The translations under genes were made by a program, and so were the position numbers. Source: Micromonosporaceae bacterium (GTDB lineage Bacteria; Actinomycetota; Actinomycetes; Mycobacteriales; Micromonosporaceae). Taken from it: 52,982 nucleotides of DNA. Positions 31,541 to 40,954 of the stretch are shown piece by piece (the stretch's first letter is position 1; each line of letters starts with the position of its first letter). The notes beneath the pieces were generated by a model. It did no database searches. It saw nothing but the letters and a program-made list of their open reading frames with translations, and was not told the DNA's origin. The stretch is taken from assembly GCA_016926535.1 (NCBI GenBank), contig JAFGOK010000618.1, positions 1 to 52,982 on the forward strand. The letters are read 5' to 3'.

Positions 31541-33684
31541 GCGTGCCCCAATTCCCGCAGGAACGGGCTGGCCTGCCCGCTCCACGACACGTGCAGGGCT
31601 TCCCGCCCCCGGGTACACGCAACGAACAGCACACATCGTTCCCGCAGCAGGTCACTGTCGTGCTGCAGGCGGTCTACCTCGACCGGGGTGACTTCCTTCA
31701 GAAACGGCACCGCGCTGGCGTTGACGCCCACCACCGCGACACAGCGGAACTCCAACCCCTTCATCGCGTGCATGCTCGCCAGGCGGACTCCCTCGATGCC
31801 GGCCCCCGGCTGATCTTTGACCCGAACCGCCTGGATACCGGCCTCACCGAGCGCGGTGCTCACCCGGTCCAGCAGGAGGTTGAACCGGGCACATATGGCG
31901 ATCTCGCTCGGCTGGATGCCCTGGCTGGCCCATTCCCTTACCTGGGCGACCAAGGCGGAGACTTCCGCCTGCTCGCTGGGATGCCCCTTGATGGAGGGCC
32001 GGCCGCCATGCAGCAGGGAGCGGTACCCGGTGAGGCTGTCCACGCCGTCGCCGCCGAGATCCTCGATGCGCGTCGCGGACAGCAGCCCGGCGGCCCACGT
32101 GAGGATCTCCTCGGTGTTGCGGTAGTTGATGCGCAGCCTGCTGGTGCGGCCGGTAACCGAGATACCGAGCGCCCCCAGTGACACCCGGGAGTCATAGATC
32201 CGCTGGTGTGGATCGCCGACGATGAACAGGTCGTCCGGACCAGGTGCGACCGCGGCCCGCAGGACCCGCCACTGGGCCGGGTGCAGGTCCTGCGCCTCGT
32301 CGACGACGACATGCTCGAAGCCGTGTACGTCGAGATCCGTGTTCCGCAGCAGCTTCGCGGCCCTCGCGCAGATCTGAAGATGGGTAGCGCGACCGGTCGA
32401 CCGCAGCTCGGTGGTGAAGGCCTCCATGGCCTGCCACACCCGGTCGCGCTGCCGGACGCCCAGTGCGGTGCCGCGCCCGCGTCGGGTCGCCGTGCGGTAC
32501 TCGCTCGCGTCGCGAAGATCCTGTGCCAGCACGACGTGCCGGTACTCCTGCTCCAGGAACTGCTCGGTCCACGGCAGACCCAGCCGCCACTGGATCTGCC
32601 GCCACAGCTGGCGCTCGTCGGCATCCCCGATCAGCGACGGTGCCGTCCCCGCCAGCGCCCGAACGGTCCGGTTCGCCAGGGCGTTGACGGTGGTGACCTG
32701 GACCCGGGCGAGCTGCTCCTCGTCTCCCAGCAGCAGCGCGAGGTTCTCCCGGAGCGAGCAGGCCAGGGCGTTGGTGAACGTGGTCAGCAGCACCCGGCTC
32801 GTCAACGAGCGGGAGAGCAGATGCTTCACCCGGTGCAGCGCCACCACCGTCTTGCCGGTCCCCGGACCGCCGCACACCTGGGCGGGTCCGTTGTATGAAA
32901 CTCGGTACGCGACCCGGCGCTGCGAGGGGTGTAGGAAGACCCGCCAGGCCGCGAACGGCTGGTCGAGGACCTCGGCGAGGTCCGCAGGGCCGGTGACGAG
33001 GGTGATGCGGTTCCTGGTGTTCGCGATCGCGGTCGCGAGCGTCGCCTCCGCCGCTTGGTCGGCGTCGGCCGGTCGGCGTTCGGCTACCACGTCCCGGTAC
33101 ACGTCGTCTGGCGAGAAACCCTCGGCGAGGAACTGCAGCACCTCGAACTGGTCCTCGGGCAGCAGCCCGCCGAACGCCTCCAGCTGCGAGGTGTCGGTGA
33201 TGGTGCGGACCGCCCGCAGCACCTGATCGTCGATGCCGAGATCGCGTAGGGTGCGGTCCGAGTGCTTGGCGAACAGCAGCGTCGGGGCCTGCGCCGCCGC
33301 CTGCTCCAGCGTTGGGGTCAGCTGCTCGATCGCCACGACGTTGCGAACCTCCAGGGCGCGGGTCGCGGTGTTGACCGTGTAGAGCCGCTTGGCGGCCCAG
33401 GTGTACGCGTCATCGTGCGGCACGACGCTCAGCAGCAGGAACGTGTCGCTGCCGTCGTCTGGGGCCAGCACCACGCCGCGCCAGAAGTCGTTGATCCGGA
33501 TGGTCCGCATCCGCCGGTCGCGGGCGTTGCTCACCGACTCCAGGTGCAGCCCCTTGTCGGAACGCAGCTCGGCGACGCTCAACTGCTGAAACTTCGCCAT
33601 CGCCTTGCGGACGCCGGCCTTGACCGGCTTCTCCAGCACGTCGTAGCTCTCCCAGAAGCTGCTGGCGAAAGCGAGCTGCGGCAC
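31534..33684 (-). CDS. UvrD/Rep-like helicase with N-terminal RelE-like domain
   Basis: 716 aa from GTG 33684, with AGGAGG eleven bases upstream. Residues 1-110 resemble the RelE/ParE fold (FWESYDVLEKPVKAGVRKAM, RTIRINDFWRGVVL, SVVPHDDAYTWA), as seen in some superfamily 1 helicases. The helicase core has CGGPGTGKT (271-279), DEAQD, GDPHQRIYDSR, RINYRNTEEI, SMHAMKGLEF and ACTRGREAL, covering motifs I to VI. SF1 helicases of this type unwind DNA 3'-5'. It is the last gene of the minus-strand defence operon, 24 bp after McrC; helicases or nucleases often accompany McrBC. Whether the RelE-like part still cleaves RNA cannot be told from sequence. Confidence 0.85.
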   Translation of the reverse strand: MPQLAFASSFWESYDVLEKPVKAGVRKAMAKFQQLSVAELRSDKGLHLESVSNARDRRMRTIRINDFWRGVVLAPDDGSDTFLLLSVVPHDDAYTWAAKRLYTVNTATRALEVRNVVAIEQLTPTLEQAAAQAPTLLFAKHSDRTLRDLGIDDQVLRAVRTITDTSQLEAFGGLLPEDQFEVLQFLAEGFSPDDVYRDVVAERRPADADQAAEATLATAIANTRNRITLVTGPADLAEVLDQPFAAWRVFLHPSQRRVAYRVSYNGPAQVCGGPGTGKTVVALHRVKHLLSRSLTSRVLLTTFTNALACSLRENLALLLGDEEQLARVQVTTVNALANRTVRALAGTAPSLIGDADERQLWRQIQWRLGLPWTEQFLEQEYRHVVLAQDLRDASEYRTATRRGRGTALGVRQRDRVWQAMEAFTTELRSTGRATHLQICARAAKLLRNTDLDVHGFEHVVVDEAQDLHPAQWRVLRAAVAPGPDDLFIVGDPHQRIYDSRVSLGALGISVTGRTSRLRINYRNTEEILTWAAGLLSATRIEDLGGDGVDSLTGYRSLLHGGRPSIKGHPSEQAEVSALVAQVREWASQGIQPSEIAICARFNLLLDRVSTALGEAGIQAVRVKDQPGAGIEGVRLASMHAMKGLEFRCVAVVGVNASAVPFLKEVTPVEVDRLQHDSDLLRERCVLFVACTRGREALHVSWSGQASPFLRELGHAQ

Positions 33685-33708
33685 AGCGGATCCTCCTGCG
33701 GTGAGTGG

Positions 33709-34926
33709 TCAGACGGGACTGGCCGCGACCAACCGGGACGCCAACGCTCGGATGTCGGCGAGCAGCCGGGCCGGTGGCTGGTCGAGCTCCAGCGCGTGCT
33801 GATGGATGGTGATGGACGCGTTCCGCACCTGGTGCTGGGTCTGCGGAGCGTGGCCCTTCGCGTAGACGAGGTGCCCTTCCGACAGATGGAGCGCGGTGCA
33901 GTAACACAGCATCTGGTAGAGATCGGCGTTGGGGAATCCTTCGGGCCGCTCTGCCTTGTACTTGGCGTCGGCCACGACGCTGGGGGTGCCATCGTCGGTG
34001 TACAGCACGAAGTCGGGCTGGATCTGAATCCGGCGGAGCTCGTCGAGATGATGGGCGGCCTGGAGTACGCAGTGGCCGCCCTGGCCAGCCAGGGCCTCGC
34101 GCAGCGCCACGGTGACGAAGTCCTCGAAGACCTTGGCCATGTCGAACAGGAATCCGCTGACGGTGACCGCGCCGGACCTGTGATCAACCGATGCGCCCCG
34201 CAGCACGAGTGCTGCCAGGCGCAGGGCAGGCTGGTAGCGGGCGTTGAGCCGGGTGGGCCGCCACGCCGGCAGGTCACGGCCCAGGCCGATGACCGTGATG
34301 TCCGCCAGCCGGACCCGCAGCCGCAGCAGCCGACCGCGTACGTCGGCCGGCACGGCTCCCGGACGCCCGTGAGGGAGCCGGAGCAGCCGGTCGCAGGCGG
34401 TGCGCAGCAGCTGGTTCTCGGCGATGTCCGGCGTGTAGTCGTCGTGGACGATCTCCACAGGGAGAAGACGGCCGTGGTGCCTGCGGATCTGGTCGGCCTC
34501 ACGGATCCGGCCACGCACCAGGAACGCGGTCTCCTCGGTGGTCCGGTAGCCCTGGAGCAGTCCCTGACGCAGCGCGTGTGTCGCCTGCCGCTCGAACAGC
34601 CGCGCCAGGACCGGAAGCAACTCCGGCTCTTCCTCCAGCAGCACGTCGTCGTTGCGCCAGCCCTTGGCCGAGAGACTGTAGCCGAGCAGGAACAGCAGCC
34701 GGGCGATCGGCACCTTCGGCCTGATCCGCAGCGTGAGCGGTGAACCGTCGGGCACGGTCACGGTCGCGGTGCCGACCACGCCCTTGGCCTTCACCAGCCA
34801 GAACCCGGGACGGTACGGATCTGGCCCGGCCTCGACCAACCGGGAGGCCGCCAGCGCCCGCCCTGCGGTGTCGCTGAGCGGGAAAGACCGCGCCGTGCCG
34901 TGCTCGGCCAGCTCGACAGCGTTCAT
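33709..34926 (-). CDS. mcrC: McrC-family restriction endonuclease subunit
   Basis: 405 aa, close to the size of McrC-type subunits. The N-terminal beta-rich domain (TVPDGSPLTLRIRPKVPIARLLFLLGYS) and middle helical part (YTPDIAENQLLRTACDRLLRL) precede a PD-(D/E)xK nuclease with QPDFVLY, then VVADAKYK, where Asp320 and Lys322 are the D-x-K pair. McrC binds McrB and supplies the DNA-cutting activity. The ATG at 34926 overlaps the McrB stop as ATGA. The subunits are paired as in McrBC systems that cut modified DNA; which modification is recognised here is unknown. Confidence 0.85.
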   Translation of the reverse strand: MNAVELAEHGTARSFPLSDTAGRALAASRLVEAGPDPYRPGFWLVKAKGVVGTATVTVPDGSPLTLRIRPKVPIARLLFLLGYSLSAKGWRNDDVLLEEEPELLPVLARLFERQATHALRQGLLQGYRTTEETAFLVRGRIREADQIRRHHGRLLPVEIVHDDYTPDIAENQLLRTACDRLLRLPHGRPGAVPADVRGRLLRLRVRLADITVIGLGRDLPAWRPTRLNARYQPALRLAALVLRGASVDHRSGAVTVSGFLFDMAKVFEDFVTVALREALAGQGGHCVLQAAHHLDELRRIQIQPDFVLYTDDGTPSVVADAKYKAERPEGFPNADLYQMLCYCTALHLSEGHLVYAKGHAPQTQHQVRNASITIHQHALELDQPPARLLADIRALASRLVAASPV

Positions 34927-36800
34927 AGCGGCTCCGGCGCGCCGGGTTCTGCCAGCGTCGACGCCGATACGGGCGCCGGGGACACCGGTGCTGGGGCGAC
35001 GGCCGCGCGAAGCGCGCGCAAGCCGTACCGCCGCTCCACGTTGACGTCGTCCCCGTAGTGGTACTCCTCCAATAGGGGCAGGATCTTGGTACGCCAGGTG
35101 CGCTCCAGCCCGCCCTCGCGATACACCCCGGGCTTCATCAGGTACGACGGGCCAATCCGGAAGTCGGGGTCGTCGATCCGGGCGTTCAACGCGTCGAGCA
35201 GCTCGGCGGGCTCGACTCCCCGGTTCTCGCGGGCCAGCCAGCGGCGCAGCAGCCCGCTGGTCGGTTCGGTCCGGGGCGAGAGCTCGACGAACGCGAAGCG
35301 GCGGCGCATGGCCGCGTCGACGAGTGCGATCGAGCGGTCGGCGGTGTTCATGGTGCCGATGACGAACAGGTTCGGCGGTAACGCGAAGTCATCGCCGGAA
35401 TAGGTCAGCCGCACCGACTTGTTGCGGTACTCCAGCAGGAAGTACAGCTCGCCGAAAACCTTCGCGAGGTTGGCCCTGTTGATCTCGTCGATGATGAGGA
35501 AGTGCGGGATGTGCCGGTTGCCCTCACTGGCGGCCAGGTCGGCCAGTTCCCGAAGCGGACCGTCGGTGAGGCGGAAGGCGACCTCCCGGGTATCCGGATC
35601 CTCCATCGGCCGGAACCCCTCGAAGAAGTCCTCATAGGCGTACGACGGGTGGAACTGCACCAGCTTGACCCGCTCCGGGGCGCCGGCTAGGTACTCGGCC
35701 AAGCCGAGCGCCAGGTAGGTCTTGCCGGTGCCGGGCGGTCCGTACAACACCAGCTGCCGCTCGTCCCACAACAGTTCGCGGACCTCCCGCAGCCACCCGA
35801 CGTCGTGGATCAGCAGCCGCTGCGCGAGGTCGTCATCCGGCTCTGGCAGCTCCAGCTCACGGCGGGCCGCCAGCGCGGCGAGTTCGACACTCGGATCACT
35901 CTGCGTATCCTGCGCTTCTTCGGCCAGTTCCTCGTCGCTGCGGCCCAGCCCGGCGACCAGCGCCTGGACGGAGGTGAGATCCACCAGGTCGTGTGGTATG
36001 GACAGCTTCTGCTGGATCTCCTCTGGCAGCTCTTCTGTGGCGTATCCGGTGCTCTGCCACTCCACCGGGCGCCGCAGATTCGACCAGCCGCTCTCCGACG
36101 CGACCTGCTCGACGCCGCCGGTGATCTCGCCGACGAACAGCTGACCGTTGGAGATCGTGCAGACGGTGTCCCCCGGTTTCATCCGCGACAGGAAGGCGTG
36201 GAACTCCTCGACCAGTTGCTTGCGCTGGCCGTACGTCGCGGTGGCCTCGTAGTCCTCCTCCACGAAACCGCGGATCTGCTCCTTGCTCGCCCCCTGACGT
36301 ACGCCGGCGCGCAGCCGCCCGGCGGCGACGCTCACCAGCCCCTCGGGAAGCCACAGCCGCGCGACCAGATCAAGGGCGGAGACGCTAGAGCCACGCACCA
36401 ACCAGGTTCGGTTCGGCCCCCACCCCGCTTGTTCCAGGAAATCAGCCAGCGGACGTCCATCGGTGGTCTTCCACTGGGTCCACCCGTTGGCACTGGACCC
36501 GGTCAGGATATCGCCTGCTGCCGACGGGGAGTTGCAGGTGATGTCTCTGGTCGTCTCCAGATGATCGGGGAATTTCGTGGATGTCACGATCGCCCCCTCG
36601 ACGATCAGCTGCTCCCGAAGCTTGTACGACGATGGGATGCGGGCCCGAAACGACGGCACAACCTCCGCTCTGACCGGCGAGCCGGCCAACACGGTAAACT
36701 TCTGGCTACCGTTCGTGCCCTTGTCGGACAGAAGACGCCCGCGTGCCACAAGGCCGCCGTGCGGCAGACTCAGTTGGAACTCCGGGTACTCGTCGGACAT
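34923..36800 (-). CDS. mcrB: McrB-like AAA+ GTPase with N-terminal DUF4357 domain
   Basis: 625 aa. The N-terminal part has the DUF4357 pattern (KFTVLAGSPVRAEVVPSF, CNSPSAAGDILTGSSANGWT, near 30-125), found in several restriction-linked proteins. The middle has an EVE/PUA-like segment (MKPGDTVCTISNGQLFVGEITG). The AAA+ motor shows Walker A LYGPPGTGKT (352-361), Walker B FLIIDEINRAN and the McrB signature MNTADRS (484-490), which supports GTP use. It ends in a Pro/Ala-rich tail. McrB rings translocate DNA and activate McrC. TGATG overlap with the methylase gene shows tight coupling. The target-recognition module is unusual, so the DNA mark it reads cannot be assumed to be 5-methylcytosine. Confidence 0.85.
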   Translation of the reverse strand: MSDEYPEFQLSLPHGGLVARGRLLSDKGTNGSQKFTVLAGSPVRAEVVPSFRARIPSSYKLREQLIVEGAIVTSTKFPDHLETTRDITCNSPSAAGDILTGSSANGWTQWKTTDGRPLADFLEQAGWGPNRTWLVRGSSVSALDLVARLWLPEGLVSVAAGRLRAGVRQGASKEQIRGFVEEDYEATATYGQRKQLVEEFHAFLSRMKPGDTVCTISNGQLFVGEITGGVEQVASESGWSNLRRPVEWQSTGYATEELPEEIQQKLSIPHDLVDLTSVQALVAGLGRSDEELAEEAQDTQSDPSVELAALAARRELELPEPDDDLAQRLLIHDVGWLREVRELLWDERQLVLYGPPGTGKTYLALGLAEYLAGAPERVKLVQFHPSYAYEDFFEGFRPMEDPDTREVAFRLTDGPLRELADLAASEGNRHIPHFLIIDEINRANLAKVFGELYFLLEYRNKSVRLTYSGDDFALPPNLFVIGTMNTADRSIALVDAAMRRRFAFVELSPRTEPTSGLLRRWLARENRGVEPAELLDALNARIDDPDFRIGPSYLMKPGVYREGGLERTWRTKILPLLEEYHYGDDVNVERRYGLRALRAAVAPAPVSPAPVSASTLAEPGAPEPL

Positions 36801-39800
36801 CAGCCGTTACCGTCCTTCCGCTGGGTGGGGGCGGGAGCATGACGGGGGCCGTGTCCCGGTGGCGGGGCGAGCGTCGAGGTGTAGTTCTCCCCGTCAACGA
36901 GCGGCGTGGTCAGACTGACACCTACCGTGGCCATCCGGTCGTACTCGGCGAGCACCAGGTCTTTGGTTCGATACGTCCCGTACTTGGCGATCTCGTTGTT
37001 CTTCAGCCCGCCGGTTTCGGACTGGAACGTCTCCAGGATGTACTCCACGTCGGGCCGATCGATGCCGTACAGGTGGAAGAAGTACCCGTCCAGCTCCGCC
37101 CGGATCCTCGCCCGCCGCTCCTCGTCCCACCGGAAGGGCCCCAGATCCACCGGATCATCCAGGTCCCGAGCAAGCCCTTCCATGTCGTAGGCGGTGTACA
37201 CCAGCTCGAGAACCCGAGGAACGATGAACGGCACGTGGGGCTCCATCTGATCCGGAGCGGGGACTGGCAACTGCTTCCATGTCATCAGCGCCATATGCGC
37301 GCCGCCGACCTTCTGACGGCTGACATAGTCGAAGACCAGCGAACTTTGTACGGCGAGGAGCGTACTTACAAGAACCGGACTTGCCCTTGGCAGCATCAAG
37401 GGAAACGTATTTCCGACCGGTACCCGAGGAATAAATGCGGGGATGGCAGTACGCTCATTCGTGGTCGACGTTACATCGCACCAGCCACAGAGCCAAGTTC
37501 TGTCCCACGAAGCATCCGCAAGTCGACTCGACACCCCAGAGACTTCAACATCTCGACCGTTCCTTCGAGTGCAGATGAGTCCTTCATCTTGAACCCAATG
37601 CAATGGAAGTGCCAGGCGGGCAGGGTTGGCCAGTTCCGGTACCGAAAGGTAACGTGGCTGATTCTGTCGATTGACTGCGGTTTCACTCCTTATTACATCT
37701 GCCACACGATGACTAAAGTAGCCGACCATCTTGGCCTCGTAGAGCGGGAGCATCCGCTCACCCTGCCGAACGAACACGTTTCCCTGGAGTTCCCATCCTT
37801 CGCGATCGAGCTGCTCTCGGCTACGAAAGAGATCTGAGTCGTCGGTCATATCAAAAAGGCGCTTAAAGACAATGCCCCACGGGTTTCCGTCGCTCCGAGA
37901 TTCGTCCCACAGTACAGGTAGGCGCCGATAAATCGCGGCAGTAAGATCCGCGTTATGGCGCGAAACAAAGATCGGCAAAGTCCTGGTGTTCGGGTTAATG
38001 AAGGAGATCTCCTCTGAATTCAGCTCGAATGTTCGACGTTCGTCATCCAGGTCTGCAATGTCAAAAAGGAAGAAGGCGAACCTAGAGATGGGTTCAACGA
38101 GTGATCGTCCAGCAAGCGACAACAGGCAGAACTTTTGGCTGGAATGTACGCCAACAAATATCGGCTTTCGGTTCTCGAAGTCGTATAAGCAAGAAATTGC
38201 GCCACGGCGAGTAAGATCACTGAAGAGATGTTGCGCTCCCGCCCCGGTTGCAATTGCCGTCGGGACAATACAGCCTGCGCGACCGGTGGGCGCCAGTATT
38301 GAAGTAAACCGTTCAACAAATAGCTGGTCTATCTGGAGCACGGTGACGCCCTTGACGGTCAGACCCCTGCCGCACAGCGGAAATACGCCGGACTTGCCAG
38401 CAAAATGAAGGCCGGTTTTAACCATCCGTCGCGCGATGTGATACCGGATTCCATATTCCGGATTCTCCACCACCCATTCGGCGATACGTGTTCGCCGCGC
38501 GGCACCCGTCAATGCAGCAATAGAAGGTTCGATGACACCGAAATATTCCCGCTCATCGAATGCGAGCTCATCCCACGGGGGATTCCCAAGCACGCAGGAA
38601 AAACCACCATTCCAACCAGTGGTTGGATCTACTGATTCGCGACCATTGTCCGATACAGAGAAGATGTGGGGAAATGCGAGATGCCAGTGGAAGAACCGAT
38701 ACTCCCGACTGAGTCGCACGATTTCGTCGTGCGTAGCCTGGGAAGCGGCGGCGCCAGCCGGGTCCCGGAGGGCACGGAAGACCTCATCGGTGACCGGCGG
38801 CGGGGCATCCTTGCTCTTGTGCCACATGAAGGCTGCGCACCAGGCGTCGGCGACATGCACAGCGTGCTGGTATGCGGATGCGGATTCCCAGTCTCGGTAC
38901 GCCGAAGCCTGGCTTCGGACATCCCGAAGGGTGTTGGCCGGGGCGGCCGTGACCCGCCGCAGATCGGCGGCGAACGACTCGTTGCTGACCGCCGGCTCCG
39001 CCGACAAGCTGAACAGCCCGTCCTGGCCGGCCCGCGAGGCGGCGTTCTGCCGTTCCAGGAAACGGGCGTAAGCGGCGTCGTCGCCTTCGACGGCTTTGAA
39101 CGCTTTGTCGGGGATGCCGTCCCGGAGGAGGGCTGGCGTCACACCGATCAGCGCGTTGCCGTGCTTGATGTGGGCGTCGAGGAAACCGAGCGGTTTGCCG
39201 GGCTCCATCGCCTCCAGCCACAAGGAGACCTTGGCCAGGTCGACCGCCATCGGGTTGAGGTCGACGCCGTAGACACATCGGCCGATGACCTCGTGCAGGG
39301 CGTGCCGAACCGTGTCGACGGTGGGTTCGGGGTTGCCTTCCCGCACCGCCGCGATCCGTTTGGCGATCCGGCGGGCCGCTGCGACCAGGAAGTGGCCGGA
39401 GCCGCAGGCAGGGTCGCAGACGGTGAGCGAGAGTAGTTCGTTGACGATGCCATCGGTCGGGTCAACCTCCCCGTTGCGGGACGCCCGCTGCTCGCCGCGT
39501 TTCTGGGCGGCGTCGATGACCGGGTCGAGGCTGGAGTCGAGCAGTTTCTCGATCAGCGAGCTTGGGGTGTAGTAGGAACCGGTCTTCTTGCGGTCGTTGC
39601 CGAGCCGGTTGACCAGTTCGAAGGTGTGATCGACGGCGCTGTGCTTGGGCACGAGTTCCAGCAGCGACTCGTAGATGGAGCCGAGTTCCTCGGCGCCCAT
39701 GTTGCGGTAGTCCACCTGCCGCCAGCGGGCGGAACCCTCGTCGCGAACCCTGGCGAGGTGGCGGACCGCGTCCAACAGGTACGCGTTGGACAGGGACAGC

Positions 39801-40954
39801 CCGCGCAGCGGGGCGTCGGCGTCGGTGTCGTCGAAGAGCCCGCCGAGCCCTGGCAGCCCGAGTTCCGGGCGGCCGTGCTCGTCGCCGAGCGCGTCGAGGA
39901 CGATTCGCAGGGCCTGGTAGAGGTCGCTGTGGGCGGTGCCCCGGCGGCGCATGGCCTGGCGGCGCAGGCGCGCCGACGAGAAGTAGGTCGCGTACCGCTG
40001 CCGGGTTTCCTCGGTCGTGCCGGGTGGGTGGAGCACGTCGCGGTCTTCGGCGACAAACAGGAAGATCATGCGGTACGCCAGGCGCAGCAGTGCGGCGTGG
40101 AAAGCATCGACGTCGAGGTCACGGCGAAGCTGGGTGTTGGCGGGGTGGTTGAGGAAGCCCGTGCCGAGGGTGGTGAGGGCGTTCTGGACGCCGTCCCGGT
40201 GGTGATCCAGTGCCCGGGTGCCGGACTCGATCGCTTCGAGTCGCCACCGTTCTAGCCAGCAGGCAGATGGTGGTGCTGCCTCTGCCACGTCGAAGCGCGA
40301 GACGTGCAGTAGCCGGTAGAGCAGGACAAACTCGCTGAACAGCTCACCGTCGAAGATCGCTTCCAGGTCGAATTCGACGTAGGAGGCGGTGGCCAGCGCG
40401 CTGGAGTCTCGGAGGATGCGCAGTTGCCGGCCGTTGGTGAGCACGCCCCAGAGGTGGGACTCGCAGCGGTTCAGGCACTCCTGCACCAGCGACTGGGGTG
40501 GGATGCTGCTGGGAATCACCCGTTTGTCGAGTTTGGCGGACCAAGGTGCCAGGTGGATGAGGACGTGGTTCCAGCGGTGGGTGATCGGGAAGCTGGTGCC
40601 GCCGCCGTCAGCGGTGATGCCGGAGGCGCCGATCGAGGTCAGCCGGCCGAAGCCGAGTTCGGCGAACAACGGTTCCAGCCAGCGGGAGTTGGCCAGCCCG
40701 GTGGGGTCGGATGGCGTTTCGGCTTCAGGCGCCACGGGGAGTTGCTCGCGGAGTTCCTTCCAAACCGATTTGAGGTAGTCCCAGTGCCGCTCGGCGTCGT
40801 CGCGTACCGAGCGAGATCCGACGACGTTGTAGTCGCCTGGTGCGCATCCCTTGACGCCCTTGCCTTCGGAGATGCGCAGCAGCATGTCGGCTGGGAGTAG
40901 GCCGCCGACGGTGTGGACGGCCGAGAAGACCTGGTTGCGGGCGGTTACTGACAT
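36800..40954 (-). CDS. Eco57I/PglX/DrmMI-like N6-adenine DNA methyltransferase
   Basis: 1384 aa. N-terminal helical domain (about 1-470), then SAM motif CDPACGSGHFL (513-523), YGVDLNPMAVDLAKVSLWLE (the second SAM-binding acidic motif) and catalytic GNPPWDEL (790-797). The C-terminal half should read the target sequence. Type IIG-like size without a nuclease motif resembles BREX PglX and DISARM DrmMI. It lies between an SNF2 helicase and McrBC, overlapping both by one base (TGATG). Base composition falls sharply over 37.3-38.7 kb, about residues 765-1210, with 47-48 percent GC in sampled 60-base lines against 65 percent in the N-terminal part. This suggests the recognition region was exchanged by recombination. 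Probable role: host DNA marking. Confidence 0.85.
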   Translation of the reverse strand: MSVTARNQVFSAVHTVGGLLPADMLLRISEGKGVKGCAPGDYNVVGSRSVRDDAERHWDYLKSVWKELREQLPVAPEAETPSDPTGLANSRWLEPLFAELGFGRLTSIGASGITADGGGTSFPITHRWNHVLIHLAPWSAKLDKRVIPSSIPPQSLVQECLNRCESHLWGVLTNGRQLRILRDSSALATASYVEFDLEAIFDGELFSEFVLLYRLLHVSRFDVAEAAPPSACWLERWRLEAIESGTRALDHHRDGVQNALTTLGTGFLNHPANTQLRRDLDVDAFHAALLRLAYRMIFLFVAEDRDVLHPPGTTEETRQRYATYFSSARLRRQAMRRRGTAHSDLYQALRIVLDALGDEHGRPELGLPGLGGLFDDTDADAPLRGLSLSNAYLLDAVRHLARVRDEGSARWRQVDYRNMGAEELGSIYESLLELVPKHSAVDHTFELVNRLGNDRKKTGSYYTPSSLIEKLLDSSLDPVIDAAQKRGEQRASRNGEVDPTDGIVNELLSLTVCDPACGSGHFLVAAARRIAKRIAAVREGNPEPTVDTVRHALHEVIGRCVYGVDLNPMAVDLAKVSLWLEAMEPGKPLGFLDAHIKHGNALIGVTPALLRDGIPDKAFKAVEGDDAAYARFLERQNAASRAGQDGLFSLSAEPAVSNESFAADLRRVTAAPANTLRDVRSQASAYRDWESASAYQHAVHVADAWCAAFMWHKSKDAPPPVTDEVFRALRDPAGAAASQATHDEIVRLSREYRFFHWHLAFPHIFSVSDNGRESVDPTTGWNGGFSCVLGNPPWDELAFDEREYFGVIEPSIAALTGAARRTRIAEWVVENPEYGIRYHIARRMVKTGLHFAGKSGVFPLCGRGLTVKGVTVLQIDQLFVERFTSILAPTGRAGCIVPTAIATGAGAQHLFSDLTRRGAISCLYDFENRKPIFVGVHSSQKFCLLSLAGRSLVEPISRFAFFLFDIADLDDERRTFELNSEEISFINPNTRTLPIFVSRHNADLTAAIYRRLPVLWDESRSDGNPWGIVFKRLFDMTDDSDLFRSREQLDREGWELQGNVFVRQGERMLPLYEAKMVGYFSHRVADVIRSETAVNRQNQPRYLSVPELANPARLALPLHWVQDEGLICTRRNGRDVEVSGVSSRLADASWDRTWLCGWCDVTSTTNERTAIPAFIPRVPVGNTFPLMLPRASPVLVSTLLAVQSSLVFDYVSRQKVGGAHMALMTWKQLPVPAPDQMEPHVPFIVPRVLELVYTAYDMEGLARDLDDPVDLGPFRWDEERRARIRAELDGYFFHLYGIDRPDVEYILETFQSETGGLKNNEIAKYGTYRTKDLVLAEYDRMATVGVSLTTPLVDGENYTSTLAPPPGHGPRHAPAPTQRKDGNG

